This document shows positions 1 through 11,989 of a stretch of 42,500 bases of DNA, piece by piece. Each line of letters opens with the position of its first letter. Position 1 is the first letter of the stretch. Below the pieces are notes generated by a model. It saw only the letters and a list, made by a program, of their open reading frames with translations. It did not search any database and was not told where the DNA came from. The position numbers were made by a program, and so were the translations under genes. This DNA comes from Dichotomocladium elegans (Eukaryota > Mucoromycota > Mucoromycetes > Mucorales > Lichtheimiaceae): positions 7,501-50,000 of the forward strand of contig JAIXMN010000053.1 in the NCBI GenBank assembly GCA_025716815.1, written 5' to 3'.

Positions 1-133
1 CACACCTGCAAACACACCCTCTAATACAGAAAATTCAGCCGCGTCGAATGAGCCTACTTGCAGCGCAAACGGACACGATCCCATCGAGTTATGCGAAAAT
101 GCCGAGGTAGCCCAAGGCCAGACTCTTTGTGCA
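1..133 (-). repeat. IGS-like repeat fragment left of E1
   Basis: About 31 bases at 44-74 are the reverse complement of a stretch at about 38247-38280 inside the rDNA spacer, and similarity continues weakly on both sides. The same motif (TCCGTTTGCG...GTAGGCTCATTCGA) recurs near 38410, 38570 and 40005. This flank therefore belongs to a repeat family that is tandem in the spacer, but here in the opposite orientation. No gene is visible. Confidence 0.6.
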
Positions 134-135
134 TA

Positions 136-1152
136 CAGGATTTTTCAGAAGAAGTCTGCCACAGAGTTTAGTTGTTCGCAGCCGATTTTTTTTCTTCGCA
201 GGTCTGGAGAGGAATTTGGTATAAGAGGAAGCAAATGTTCGCAATGGGCCGTTCTGCTTTCCGCAGCGAGCGGTGGTTGAAAACGATGAGAAATTGGAGC
301 TTTTTCGAATCAGGTTTCCCAATTCGAATTACTTCCTGAACGGATTCGCAGCCTAATTGCGAAATCGAAACAGCCATAAATTGAAATCGCAGCCGCAGTA
401 CTGAATTTTCGAAAAAAAAGTTTTTGTTATGGAATAGCTAGAGAACGCTTTCGACAAGAGGTTGTGAATAGTCCGTTCCCCTGAAAGGCATTTAGTTTCG
501 GCAAAATTAAAACCGAACGGGACCTGAACCATTTTCGTGTGGAGTCTCCATCTATTACACATGCTACTTGCAAGCATTTCGTTCCCAACATGGGCATTCG
601 TACAGATGCATTGAGTATTCGAAAGGTTGGACAGATATTCGCATAGCCACCATATTTATCGGAAAACATTGAGCAGCTTGCATTAAATCTTTCCGATTAA
701 TCCATTTCTGTTGTATAACCGTCTCGTTCTGCGATGCAACGTGATGTGATGTGATCTCTCAACAAAAGAAAGTATGCCACAGATTTAAAAAATGGACAAA
801 CACCGCTGTTGTCAGCAAGAAGAAGAGAACAGGAGGTCGAAGTAGAGTTTAGCTTAAAGGAAAGCGCGGATTTATTAAGCGTGTTTTTGCTCAGCGTCTA
901 AAAATTTTTTGAGTGCTTCACCGCACTTTCCGTCTATCCAAAAACAAAAACGAGAAACATCTTGCATCTTAAACGCCTACAACTGCACGCTGAATCGCAA
1001 TCAACGTAATCTGTGCTGTCATATTCAACGGCAATGTGTATAAAGCAACGAATTCAAGGACTTCGGGGAGCGTGAGAGATCACGGTTGTAATGCACGTTA
1101 TCGTGATTGCGGGCTGTTTGACGAACTGAATATTTTACCATATTAACAATAC
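136..1152 (+). repeat. E1 left terminal inverted repeat
   Basis: Matches the reverse complement of 6507-7525 over about 1.02 kb with only scattered differences and small indels. The inner edge lies about where the arms diverge after CCATATTAACAATA (left) and its inverted partner near 6507. The arm holds a cluster of TTCG(C/A)A hexamers near the tip and no convincing gene. Confidence 0.88.
175..350 (+). promoter_or_regulatory. E1 subterminal TTCG(C/A)A motif cluster
   Basis: Hexamers at 175, 195, 238 and 345 (TTCGCA) and at 304 and 323 (TTCGAA) lie 39, 59, 102, 209, 168 and 187 bp from the tip. A further inverted copy is at 358. The first four offsets match those of TTCGGA motifs in E2 to within 1 bp. 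Candidate transposase binding sites; the function is inferred. Confidence 0.5.
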
Positions 1153-1871
1153 CTATCACCTCTTACTCTCATCTCAACGGCTATGCTTACTTCTTGTATC
1201 TTAGTAAGCGGTCCGTGGCAGAAATGCGAGCCTTTCGTGGCTGCAAACATTGCGATGCAACATTAGTGGTGCATGTCTGGGATTCGCTCGAGCAAATTCC
1301 TTTCCTATCTGTTTGGCATAAACATTTGTTCCGCTCACCAAGACATATGCAGTCAACGTGTCATCTAACGGCAAAAAGTGGCAGTCATCGTCGAGGTCAT
1401 TACCTTCTTTGAGAGAGTTGCAAGGACCAAATATGCCAGTACAATAAAAAGCAGCCACCGACGAAGTCTCAAGCGCACATGGACGAACAATATAAACTGA
1501 TTTTCGTTAAATGTGCGAGATGGCTCTCAAAACATGTAAGCTGTACTTCTGGAAGAGAGCAGATGAGTAGTGGTAGAGCAAGTGAGCAGACTAGGAGCCA
1601 GTATACAAGGGTTGGTTATGAACTACTAGTTCTGGATCGCATTGGTATATAGAGATAGCTGTTACCTTGGTTTCGAATTCCAAAAGGATTGGAGAATAAA
1701 GAGACGATTCACACGCGGCCAACAAGTCAAGAATGATAGTATATAGCATTTTACCAGCGCGTACAAAAATCAGTGACCATTGTATCACATGGATGGGGTG
1801 GTCTCAACTTAAGACCATAAGGTTTTCATCATTTCAAGTGTTTCTTTTCCAGTGATTTATTGCGTTACATA
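1153..1871. other. E1 leader between left TIR and gene A, no supported gene
   Basis: No clear gene. The minus strand has an 85-codon open frame (1458-1201) with plausible but unrecognised composition and no matching frame in E2 or E3. The segment presumably contains the promoter of gene A. Confidence 0.4.
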
Positions 1872-3598
1872 ATGGCGACTTCAAAAAGAAACAACGCTTC
1901 GATGCGCACCTCGGGCAAGGTTTTGAAACGTGCATATCGACCAGTTCCCCGTTCTCGGATTCCTAGTATACGGTCCTCAACCCGTGTGCAGGGCTTAACC
2001 AGCACTTTGAGATCTTTACAGCTTTGTAAAGACACTTCCGATGATGGTAAGCATAGTTCCATCTGAGGGTATTATGGTTATTGATACATATCCAGAAAAT
2101 GCAACGAATAGCGACCATCAAGAAGGTGTGTGCAAGGAGAATGCGTTGTGTGCATTTAATAATGCCTAGCTCGATTTTTATAGTCGTGGAAGCTATGAGC
2201 GAGGACAACTTCAATGATGAAGAGGAAGGCAATGTCGGGAACCAACGTGAGACAGCCTTTTCGAAGTATCGCTTCAAGCTCGATGAATCCGAAAGCGATT
2301 ACAGCAGCGAAAGCGAGGCCGACGATGACGATAGCAGCTGCGATAGTTCAACCGTCAATGGGAGAAAGCAATTGCACCTCGCTCGGCAATCGCTACCAAT
2401 GCAATCGCTCTTGCCAAATGGAAGCCCTTGGGTCGGACAAACCGTGGATTCGGGCGCGGCCGACATGCCGCGTACTACGATCAATATGGAGCGGCGCAAC
2501 ACCCGCAAAAAAAACGGGTCTAACCTATCCACCGAGGAAATCAAACGAATCATTGACTTGGTTGAATTTCGTGGTTATACCCACAAGGCTGCTGCTACGT
2601 TGGTTGGAACATCGCGTCAGAATGTAGGAACTGTGATTAGACGGTTCAAGGAAAATGGTGGTGTCCTTCCGTCTAGTAGAAAAGGCAGAACGGCTCCTGG
2701 TAAAATAAGTTCAGAAGGCGACGCATTTCTCCGAGAATTTGTAAGCAAACATAATACCGCCACATTGCAGCAAATACAGGAGCACTACTTTGAGAAGCTT
2801 GGTTGCCGTGTGTCTCTGTCAACCCTTCATCGGCACCTACGTTATCAGTGTCGACTGACACTGAAGCGCGCGGGGAGATACCCTGAACGCCGCGACGACG
2901 ACGAGACTAGACAGATGCGGCAAGACTGGGTGTCTAAATGGATTGATAATAACGTTATCGACTATGCCGAAAACTGCGTCTTTATTGACGAAGCCTCCTT
3001 TAGCGCGAGCATGCGAAGGAATTATGCACGATCAGAAGTGGGAAAACCTGCGCGCGTGGTTGTCCCAGTTCTGCGAGCACCATCCATAACTCTGCTGGCG
3101 GCCATCAGTGCGAAAGGAGTTGTGGAGGCTAGCACCAAGACAGCTCAGGACGCTGATAGTGCAACAACAGCTGGTGCAACAAACAAATCGACGAAGAACA
3201 AGAGGGCAAGGAAAGGGACTAATAGTCATGACTTTCTGGCCTTCTTGCATTTGGTCATGAATCGACTTGATTCTCAAAACCGCCATGGCGCATACCTTGT
3301 TTACGATAATGCGCCCATTCATACTCCTGCTTTCATAACCGAAGCAGTTAAAGAGCGCGGCTATCATGTGGTATTGCTGCCTCGATATTCTCCGTTTCTC
3401 AATCCCATCGAGGAGTTTTTTTCTAAGCTCAAAGCGCTCTGCCGCAGAGACCCTATTGATAAGGAGACTATGGCTGAGGATATCACTTCTCGAATTGCTT
3501 CTTCTATGGCCCAAGTCACCACAAAAGACTATGAAGCATGGGTCCAACATTCGATTAGTTTTTTTGACAGATGCCGCCAAAAAGAAGCCATGCTCTAG
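1872..3598 (+). CDS. E1 gene A: IS630/Tc1-type DD34E transposase
   Basis: Cut-and-paste transposase expected to bind the TIRs and cut at TA sites. I infer two exons, 1872-2046 and 2184-3598 (intron GTAAGC...TATAG), giving 529 residues. The short first exon is basic (KR/R-rich) and has positional counterparts in E2 and E3. An acidic, Ser-rich stretch with DESESDYSS follows. A helix-turn-helix lies at about 174-215 and a second winged-helix-like domain (LQQIQEHYF...STLHRHL) at about 230-290. The catalytic domain has FIDEASF (Asp327), YDNAPIH (Asp433) and NPIEEFFS (Glu468), with 34 residues between the last two, so the DD34E triad is intact. No frame damage is seen. Gene B starts 302 bp downstream on the same strand. 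The first exon could differ if another splice site is used. Confidence 0.9.
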
Positions 3599-3900
3599 AG
3601 CTCGTCCACTGTACTATATCAGCATTGTTATACATTGCACTTCCCTAACAGATAGAAGTTACACAGTTGCTCTAAAGCCTCCATTCCTTTAACTCTGTAG
3701 GTTAAAATAAAGTTACAAGAGCACCAATCGGCGACCTCGCCGCGAGCCTTTCAAATAAACCTCGCTAGGTAGCATGATGTGATCCCTCTCTTCCTGTAAT
3801 ATATACAAGACACCATCTACAGACCCTGTGCGTCTTTGACAATTATATGCTACAAACTTTTCTCTGATACTTACTATTAACGGGAACAGTTTATTCCATT

Positions 3901-5629
3901 ATGAATCACGACAATCAAGCCATCATCTGCAAGCCTACTGAAGAATTGTCGGCGCGCGAAGCTGCAGCAGTGGACGCCCTAAGCAGGCGATTTACCAGAA
4001 GCGCCAGCTTCCGAGAACTTGGTCAGTCATCTACCCAATGTGAGAGCTAGTATATACTTGCGACCAACTTTATAAATACATGTCTTATATAGACCCAAAT
4101 GGTTCAGCTGCTGATGAGGTCAACTCAGAGTCGACTTGCCATCCTCCTGCGCAAGATGATGGTAAAACAAAGAATTTAGCAGTAACCGAATTCCTATTTA
4201 TCACTAGGGAAATATAGAGGATGACATTATGGAAGATTTTCGGCTTGTGTCGTCCGACCTAGCTCTTCCTTCGTTTTCTGTTGTGGATACCACCCACTCG
4301 GACGCCAGCGAAGTGCATCGTGAGTATACATAACTTGTATGTATGACACTGTAACTCATGAGAACGGAAACAGATGACCATGAGATGGAGGAATCTGAGC
4401 AGCCGGCTATCACGATATCCTCGTCAACTAATGCCCAACCTGGTATATTGGCGCAACATAAGCGGGAAAAACTTTAAATCATGAGTGTTACTTAGCTGCT
4501 TGCATTCGACTGTTTAGATTGTGAGGTTCCATTGCCGCTATCCCAACCAGCCGCCAATTCTGGGGCACCTATTTGCAGTAGAGGACGCAAAGCCGGCAAG
4601 GTGCAGAAGCGTGGAAAGCGAGGGGGGCATAAGACATGGAGTGAAGACCTTGTGAAGACTGCCATAGAAAACCATGTCATCTATGGCATGTCGAAGGCTG
4701 ATGCTGCAGACAGTATCCATATGTCGCCATCCACTTTCCATGGATATTTTAAGCGCTACGAAGAATCCCAGGGGAGGTCGGTAATGCCCGCTAAACGCGG
4801 ATCTAAGAGGACGGCCGACCTAAGTGACGCCCAGATCCGTTTCATATTGCGCTTTGTCGACCAGCATCCCAAATGTGCAATCGGTGATATTTTGAGCGCA
4901 CTTGCCGGTGAGGAAATGGAGGGGCGATTCTCGCAAGCTAAATTGCAAGCCTGGCTTCGCGAAAATGCACGAATCACTTTCCAGTGCTTCCAAAGCTTCG
5001 AGGATGAGCCGCAAGTCGACGAAAACAGTCAGCTTGAAAATGATTTCTACCATATGTCATCGGCAGAAACATTTAAAGCTGACGACAACGTGGTTTTTAT
5101 CGGAGAAGCGTGCTTTGAAGCCAACTTACGTCGCGTATACCCGGAGTCAAGCAAACCTGCTCCACCCAATCCCAGCACCACCCGCAAGCGTATCCCGCAT
5201 GCCTGCGTACAAGTTGCCTTTTCGTCGACAGGCATAATCGCAAGTTCGATCAAGCATTTCGATGGGTTGACGACAGCCGAAGAGATGTCGGACTTTGTTG
5301 ATGACGTTCTTAGAGAGTTGAAGAAGAAGGAGAGTAAGAACTGGCATCTTGGGATCGACTATTTGCCAGCGGACGTTGCAAACCCGATGATGGAGAAGAT
5401 CAAGAGAGCGGGATGGGCTCCGTTTCTCTTTCCAAAAACCGAAGTGCCTTGGAACGCTGCCCGCTTTCTCCTCGAGGATCTTCCCCACTACTGCGATCGA
5501 AAACGCCTTGATCCTTCGAAGAGAGAGACCTTGCCGAGCAGACTAGCAGCAGCAGTTGCTAGAATCACCCCAGCGGATTGTGAAGGGTATATCTTCCGCG
5601 CGTATCCCACCTTGTATGATGCTCAATAA
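3901..5629 (+). CDS. E1 gene B: catalytically dead transposase paralogue
   Basis: Five exons fit GT-AG rules and keep one frame: 3901-4021, 4093-4161, 4218-4319, 4374-4442 and 4518-5629, giving 490 residues. The first 140 residues are acidic and low in order. A basic stretch and a helix-turn-helix follow (ADAADSIHMSPSTFHGYF, about 180-200), then a degenerate IS630-type catalytic fold. The motif that is FIDEASF in gene A reads FIGEACF here (Gly316). The second Asp remains (GIDYLP, Asp401) without the following Asn. The Glu position is Arg436 (NAAR). The protein cannot have a normal DDE active site. By position and conservation in E1-E3 it is probably an accessory or regulatory subunit; this is inference. 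The long open frame across five exons argues against a decaying pseudogene. Confidence 0.82.
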
Positions 5630-5752
5630 ATATGAGTCTGATTATCAAAGGTCCATACTCGAAAGAATTTTGATATTTGACGTATCGGATTGGAATTGCA
5701 TGTTCATCCAACCAAGCCATCCCCCAGTCATTCACAACCAGCAGACATTTGC

Positions 5753-6111
5753 TCATGTAATACGTATAGGTGTCTCTTTGATGATAAGACTGAGTGCGAT
5801 CTCCGTTTCGCATAGGAAAAATAAGTCGTCAACCAAACATTCTATTTGCGTATGTAATTCTAGACATTGGCAAATCCAATATTAGTATCTGCTTTTGTAG
5901 CGAGAAACAAGAATAAATACATACCATTATTTTCCGCATCGAGACCAAGTATTGTGAGAAGCATTCCTTTCTAAACAAAAAGTACCGTCCAGTTATACAT
6001 TGCATGAATTCATCCTTTGCTTCCTTCTATGCCATTTAATAAAATACCAATGCATACCTCTTTTGTTTCCACCCGAATATGTTGACCTTGCATATAATTG
6101 ACGCAATTCAT
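5753..6111 (-). CDS. E1 possible small spliced gene (gene D), unknown
   Basis: On the minus strand three segments join in frame through two standard introns: 6111-6058, 5970-5925 and 5859-5753 (introns GTATGC...TTTAG and GTATGT...TCTAG). They give 68 residues ending at TGA. The C-terminal half is hydrophobic-acidic (about LVDDLFFLCETEIALSLI). No family is recognised. It lies between gene B and the right TIR, a space that is only about 100 bp in E2 and E3. The start codon is uncertain and upstream exons are possible. The small size makes chance a real alternative. Confidence 0.35.
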
Positions 6112-6506
6112 CTTAATGAAGACACATCTGCGGAGGTAATGGTTTCATCGAATATAACATTAGGCCAATGACCTCGACTGTCAACCACCAGAACTTCCCC
6201 GCAGAACAATTAAATGGATAAACCTACTAAATTCACAAGGTCAATCGAACCTGATTTCAATGTGTCATGCAAGGCGAACTACCTCGATATATCACGCTCG
6301 AGACAAGTGTAAATTATTTAACACATTCTCTGTTCTACAGGCGTTGGCAAATATTTCCAGAAATCACATGGGCAAAAGCTAGCTTAATCAAAGTCGAAAT
6401 CAAGCAAGGTCGCTGTAAATAATTGTTGCTCCTCAACAACAGATTCTTCCAATCTAGAGCGTTTCCTCTCGTGTGCAAAAGGGCTATAGTTACTGTTGAG
6501 ATTACA
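6112..6506. other. E1 segment between possible gene D and right TIR
   Basis: AT-rich sequence with no supported gene. It may hold upstream exons or the promoter of the small minus-strand gene. Confidence 0.3.
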
Positions 6507-7525
6507 GATATTGCTAATATGGTAAAAATATTCAGTTCGTCAAACAGCCCGCAATCACGATAACGTGCATTACAACCGTGATCTCTCACGCTCCCCGAAG
6601 TCCTTGAATTCGTTGCTTTATACACATTGCCGTTGAATATGACAGCACAGATTACGTTGATTGCGATTCAGCGTGCAGTTGTAGGCGTTAAGATGCAAGG
6701 TGTTTCTCGTTTTTGTTTTTTGGATAGACGGAAAGTGCGGTGAAGCACTCAAAAAATTTTTAGACGCTGAGCAAAAACACGCTTAATAAATCCGCGCTTT
6801 CCTTTAAGCTAAACTCTACTTCGACCTCCTGTTCTCTTCTTCTTGCTGACAACAGCGGTGTTTGTCCATTTTTTAAATCTGTGGCATACTTTCTTTTGTT
6901 GAGAGATCACATCACATCACGTTGCATCGCAGAACGAGACGGTTATACAACAGAAATGGATTAATCGGAAAGATTTAATGCAAGCTGCTCAACGTTTTCC
7001 GATAAATATGGTGGCTATGCGAATATCTGTCCAACCTTTCGAATACTCAATGCATCTGTACGAATGCCCATGTTGGGAACGAAATGCTTGCAAGTAGCAT
7101 GTGTAATAGATGGAGACTCCACACGAAAATGGTTCAGGTCCCGTTCGGTTTTAATTTTGCCGAAACTAAATGCCTTTCAGGGGAACGGACTATTCACAAC
7201 CTCTTGTCGAAAGCGTTCTCTAGCTATTCCATAACAAAAACTTTTTTTTCGAAAATTCAGTACTGCGGCTGCGATTTCAATTTATGGCTGTTTCGATTTC
7301 GCAATTAGGCTGCGAATCCGTTCAGGAAGTAATTCGAATTGGGAAACCTGATTCGAAAAAGCTCCAATTTCTCATCGTTTTCAACCACCGCTCGCTGCGG
7401 AAAGCAGAACGGCCCATTGCGAACATTTGCTTCCTCTTATACCAAATTCCTCTCCAGACCTGCGAAGAAAAAAAATCGGCTGCGAACAACTAAACTCTGT
7501 GGCAGACTTCTTCTGAAAAATCCTG
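6507..7525 (-). repeat. E1 right terminal inverted repeat
   Basis: Reverse complement of 136-1152, ending in AAAAATCCTG followed by the TA duplication at 7526-7527. It carries the mirrored TTCG(C/A)A motif cluster. Confidence 0.88.
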
Positions 7526-7741
7526 TACCATGCTAAACCTGGAAAATGCGTCCAAGTGGCCCAAGTGTACTATCGTTTGATGCGGACGGACGCGCGGCGT
7601 CGATAGATTGTGATTCGATGTCAAACAGACGGTTTGAAGAAGATTAATGGGGGGAAATGGGTTATAATTTGCATTTTTAGCTAGTGGAAGTAGTCGACCA
7701 TAGAACGCCGGTGCCATTTGATAGACCGTCGTTATGGGCTG

Positions 7742-7866
7742 TAAGGTGTCTAAGGACTTTGGCCTACTTCTTTTTTGACTCAGTCTAGGTCTTTTTTGGA
7801 CTTGAGTTGGACTTGCCCTAGGTCTATCTGTATCACTTTGCGACTTGACTTGCGCTTTTTCTAGGA
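7742..7866 (-). repeat. Diverged IGS satellite fragment, inverted
   Basis: Contains CTAGGTCTTTTTTGGACTTG and a second partial unit (CCTAGGTCTATC...GACTTGACTTG). These are the reverse complement of the spacer unit CAAGTCTAAAAAAGACCTAG found from 36417 onwards. It lies upstream of the Helitron genes, opposite in orientation to the spacer at the right end of the window. Confidence 0.7.
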
Positions 7867-8035
7867 TATTCTCCCACATTAATTCACACCTCTCCATTAC
7901 AATTTGACTTGTCTACCCCATTTTATTCTTGCTTCTCCCCCTTTCTCATTTTTCCCCATCTCTTTTTCAGCCTTACACTTTCTTTTACATTTTCCATTTC
8001 ACTCTACTGTAAAGCGCCCTTCATAACGAAGCAAA

Positions 8036-8793
8036 ATGGCAAATACCTACCAAGTATATTTCCAAAGAAATTCCTTAAAGGATCCACAACGTAGCACTGG
8101 TGAACCTAGTAGTGGAAGGATTACAGCATGGCTGCACACCTATACAGATGGTCAACTAGATGCACACACAGTTATTGGATTGCAAGTAGGCATAATACTT
8201 AAAAATCTCTCCACCTAATATTACTTTCTAGGACATTGAACCGCATCCGTTGCAGTATCCCTTTAAATGTTTTCAACACAATAACCTGGAACCTCGAAAA
8301 TGGTGTCATTTACACAGCAATGGTTACTGGCATTTTTACAGAAATTGTGCCATATGAGGATGTCACAACACACATCCGCCCACGCCAACTAGCTGGCCGA
8401 GTTACCCAAGTAACAGGACTTGTTCAAGCTACAGACATCCCTGCCTTAGTAGCTGCACGTTTTTTGGAGACACATATTGCTCATCTTCCTGCTATTCCAC
8501 CAACATCAAGTATATCAGATACAGTAACCACAACATATCGTGTGCGATTGCCTGGTGGGGCAGTAAACCGCATTGAAACAGTTGCTGGGCAAAAGCGTGT
8601 ACTTCCAGATGAGGACCAGTTTGTGGAAAAAAGGACCCGCCATGATACTAGTGGAGATAGTAGTAACATTCTCCATAGTTATAGTAATACTGGAGAGATC
8701 ACTGCTCCCATAGATAGTAATTTCCTAGAAGAACCAGACGATCTATGGGGCTATACAGAGATGCCCTCTGAGCCAACATTTTTTACTATGTAA
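8036..8793 (+). CDS. Helitron-associated hypothetical protein
   Basis: An ATG at 8036 opens a frame (MANTYQVYFQRN...) that meets a good intron (donor GTAGGC at 8187, acceptor TTTCTAG ending at 8231). Downstream a long open frame runs to 8793 (about 180 residues, rich in Thr/Ile/Val, with basic VEKRTRHD and an acidic tail EEPDDLWGY). The simple splice does not join the two frames, so there is either an extra splice or a frame lesion. I do not recognise the protein. It sits just ahead of the helicase gene on the same strand and may be an accessory gene of the Helitron. Confidence 0.45.
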
Positions 8794-8860
8794 TAAGCAG
8801 TTGTTAGTAAAACATTTCTATCTTTTCTTTCCACACTTCTCTCACTTTATTGAATCTACC

Positions 8861-11800
8861 ATGTCTGCCCCTCTCTCTTTGACTCGACAGCAACAAAATT
8901 CAGTTACTGCATACCACAACTTCTGTGTGCAACTGCCAGTATATTATTGTGCAATCTGTTGTGTTTTGCTCTACAAGTCCGAGACAAAGCGAGTTTTCTG
9001 CCCTGTGCCTGCTGAAACTGTCCCATGCGTAATTTGGGGTTTCCCACCAATCTGTGATGTCGATGGTCGCATTGTTGTTTGTGCCACACATGCAAAGGAT
9101 AGCACACAATGGGTGTCTACTATTGATTACCCTGGTGCCATTGTGCCAGAAACGGAAGGACTCAACTATCGTGAACTTGCCTGCCTGTCTCCAATCAAGT
9201 TGCTTGCTAGTGTCTGCCGTAATTCATCTCGGAGTGCATCAATGCTTGGCCATTATAATCTATCAGGAAACATCTCTGGCCGCTTCAACTATGACTTTGC
9301 TGGTTATATCTTTTCGGGTATCCGTGGCATTGCTTACACAACTGAGAATCATGCAGGTTAGACTATATAGCTATCTGATAATGAACTGTAAATACTAAAT
9401 TCTTACACTTAGCAATCAATCCTGACCTGGTCCATAATGCATGGCATGCACTGTCAGCCCGAAATGCTTTGCTGCAGCACTACACAGAGCCTGAAGTGAC
9501 TGCCGAGTTGACAAGATATTTCTTGTCTACTGTAGAAGAGCGGATGACAGTTCTTGGCTGGCGTGACAACATGCTCACCTCAATTGAGGATAATGCCCCT
9601 GCTGCTGGTGATATAAGTGCACGCTTTGAAAAACTGGTGATTGGGAGCGATGGCCGATCTGCAATTAAGTGGGGGAACCCTAACCTCCTTGGACTTGTTT
9701 TCCCTTGGTTGTTTCCTAATGGCACTGGATTTTGGCGATTCGATGAGCGGCAAGAGCAGTCGCTTAAAAAATGGGCAAAGAATGTATTACTTCACTGTGA
9801 TCGGCGCTTTGGGAAGTCCCCAATGTTCATCTTTTTTATTGCCGACATGCTCGAAAAAATGGCTATCCATAGCTATACAATGCGGGTTATCCACCAACGC
9901 TATGTCGGCACATTGTCCTTTGATGACCTATATGCATTTGATGCAGCGACGAATCGGAAATACATCCGTGAGGATATCACTTCATCAATCCCACATACAG
10001 TTCGCTCATCATACAGCTACAAGCGATCTGCATTCCTTGATTTAATGACGGTGTTCCGGAAATATGGCGAGCCACAGATTTTCTTAACTCTTACATGTAA
10101 TGACTTTAGTCAAGACATGTTAGACGCTGTTAACTCTGAAGAGCCATGGACTGACCCTGTCCTATTTGCCCTGCATTTTAAAACGAAGTGGAACCATCTC
10201 TGGCAACAGATTATACGCCGTGCATTCCAGAATCAAGTTGGCGGTTTTAAGGCATACTACTGGACAATGGAGCTACAAGCACGTGGGTCGCCTCACTTAC
10301 ATTGCTTGTTTTGGACTGGGAAATCATCTGATGAACTTGCGGCGATACCGAACTTTGTGTCTGCTTGTTTGCCTGAGCATTCATCCCCTTTGTATGAACT
10401 TGTTGCAGCACACCAAATCCATCGATGCACAAGTTATTGTTATACAAAGGCAAGAACATGTCGCTTTAAGTACCCACATGAACCAAGTGCAACCACCCAC
10501 TTTGATGGCACGCGTTATGTGTATCAGCGTGATGGTCATAGTCAGTTTGTTAATCCATATAACCCTTACCTACTTGCTCTATGTAAGTGTAATATGGATT
10601 TTCAGCTGAACCGTGGGTATAGTACACTTTCCTACCTCTGCAAATACCTCACGAAGTTTGATACTGGGCGTGATGCTACAGTGATTGACAGCAACAATAC
10701 AACACACAACAACATTGCGATGCATTTCCGCGCGCGAAAAATGGGTGTTATCGAGGCAGTTTATGACATTATGGGCTGGCATAAGCAACAATCAAAGCAG
10801 GACGTTATATATCTCGACACCAATATGCCTGGCAACCAACGACGTGTCATTAAAAAACGCGATCATATTAATCCCAACCAACCTTTAGATATTGTCTATG
10901 ACACCATGCTTGGTAAGTAGTTAGAAATTATATTATATTTGAAATAACATCTCATGTTTTTATAGAGAAATATGAAAACCGCCCGCGAGGTGAAGAATTC
11001 GACATGCTTACTATGCCTGCATTCTACTGCAAGTTCTTGAAAGTGAAGCGTGATTCAACTGTACGGGCTTTTTTCCAAGGCATTGATGGATCGAAATGGG
11101 TACGCCGTGGGCAGGAAGCATTGTTTCGTACACGATACCTTGCTATTGCTGCTGGTGAGCCTTATTTCTACCAGCGAATTCTATTACATGTTCCTTTCCG
11201 TAAACTTTCAGATATTGCCGACTTACAGATTTATCAAACGTACCGAGGTAAACTACTAGATATACTTCCTGATGTGTCCATATTTACTTAGTATTATAAC
11301 ATAGCATGTCATAATGAGCTTGTTGCACAGGGACACATTCCCAGCCTTACAACTACAGAACTCACAAGTGCCCAAATCCTTGCCACATATGCCGACGTAG
11401 TAGAAAACAGCAGTATTGATAACCTTGCCAACTGGGAACCTATTTCGAATCCTTTCGAAATCGAACAACTCACACAGCAAGTTCTTGAAAATGTGCAATG
11501 CTTTACACCATCACAGTATCAGGCATACTCAAATTGCCTTGATTATTTCGATGACAAGCTACCTGTTTTGGTACATGGCAGTGCAGGAACAGGGAAAAGC
11601 TTTTTGCTTAGTACCCTATCAATGCTATTTTATACCATGTCATATTCAGTAAGGCAACCACTTTCAGTAAATTTTTATAGAGCACTAATCCAAGAAAATA
11701 GGTTGTCCGTCTAGCTTATACTGGTGTAGCCGCACATACTGTTCAAGGGGTCACCATCCACAGATTCTTTGGTATGGATAACGTTGAGCAGCTTGTAAAC

Positions 11801-11989
11801 CCGCGGCGCTTGGATGAGTTCTTTAAGGATCACAGCCGTGTGGTGTTCCTAATTGATGAGGTATCAATGATCTCAGCAGAGGTTATTGATAAACTCAATA
11901 CTGCAGTACAGACGGCAAAGAAGTCATTGTTACCATGGGGTGGTGTCCCAGTAATAATGTTTGGGGACTTTGCACAGGATCTCTGGGAG
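8861..11989 (+). CDS. Helitron Rep-helicase, N-terminal part (broken gene)
   Basis: Initiates and drives rolling-circle transposition. Exons that stay in frame: 8861-9356, 9413-10912, 10966-11247, 11305-11648 and 11702 onwards. The Rep (HUH) nuclease shows FLTLTCNDF, the two-His motif GSPHLHCLFW and the two-Tyr motif YLCKYLTK in the second exon. The helicase has Walker A GSAGTGKS (near 11578), the TG.AAH motif AYTGVAAHTVQG, Walker B FLIDEVSM and motif III MFGDFAQ. After FGDFAQ the frame drifts into AT-rich sequence and the expected next motifs are absent; they appear at 34270-35191. The gene is split by about 22 kb of inserted DNA and cannot be functional. Confidence 0.9.

Larger units (their letters stand above)
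136..7525. mobile_element. E1: IS630/Tc1-mariner-like two-gene transposon, 7390 bp
   Basis: The tips begin CAGGATTTTTCAGAAGAAG and are perfectly inverted at the right end. TA flanks both sides (134-135 and 7526-7527), as expected for TA-targeting IS630/Tc1/mariner elements. Inside lie gene A (DD34E transposase), gene B (dead paralogue), both on the + strand, and a possible small spliced gene on the - strand. The TIRs are nearly identical over about 1 kb, including identical 74-residue chance frames in both arms, which suggests a fairly recent insertion. TIRs this long are unusual for the superfamily. Confidence 0.9.

Noticed and set aside
1201..1458. 85-codon minus-strand frame in E1
   Set aside because: Composition is plausible, but there is no counterpart in E2 or E3 and no recognisable domain; kept only as a note.
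3032..3580. 182-codon minus-strand frame opposite E1 gene A
   Set aside because: Antisense of the DDE domain, no motif of its own.
353..7308. Identical 74- and 69-residue frames at both ends of E1
   Set aside because: They lie in the two inverted TIR arms and are identical only because the arms are; no codon bias or start context supports them as genes.
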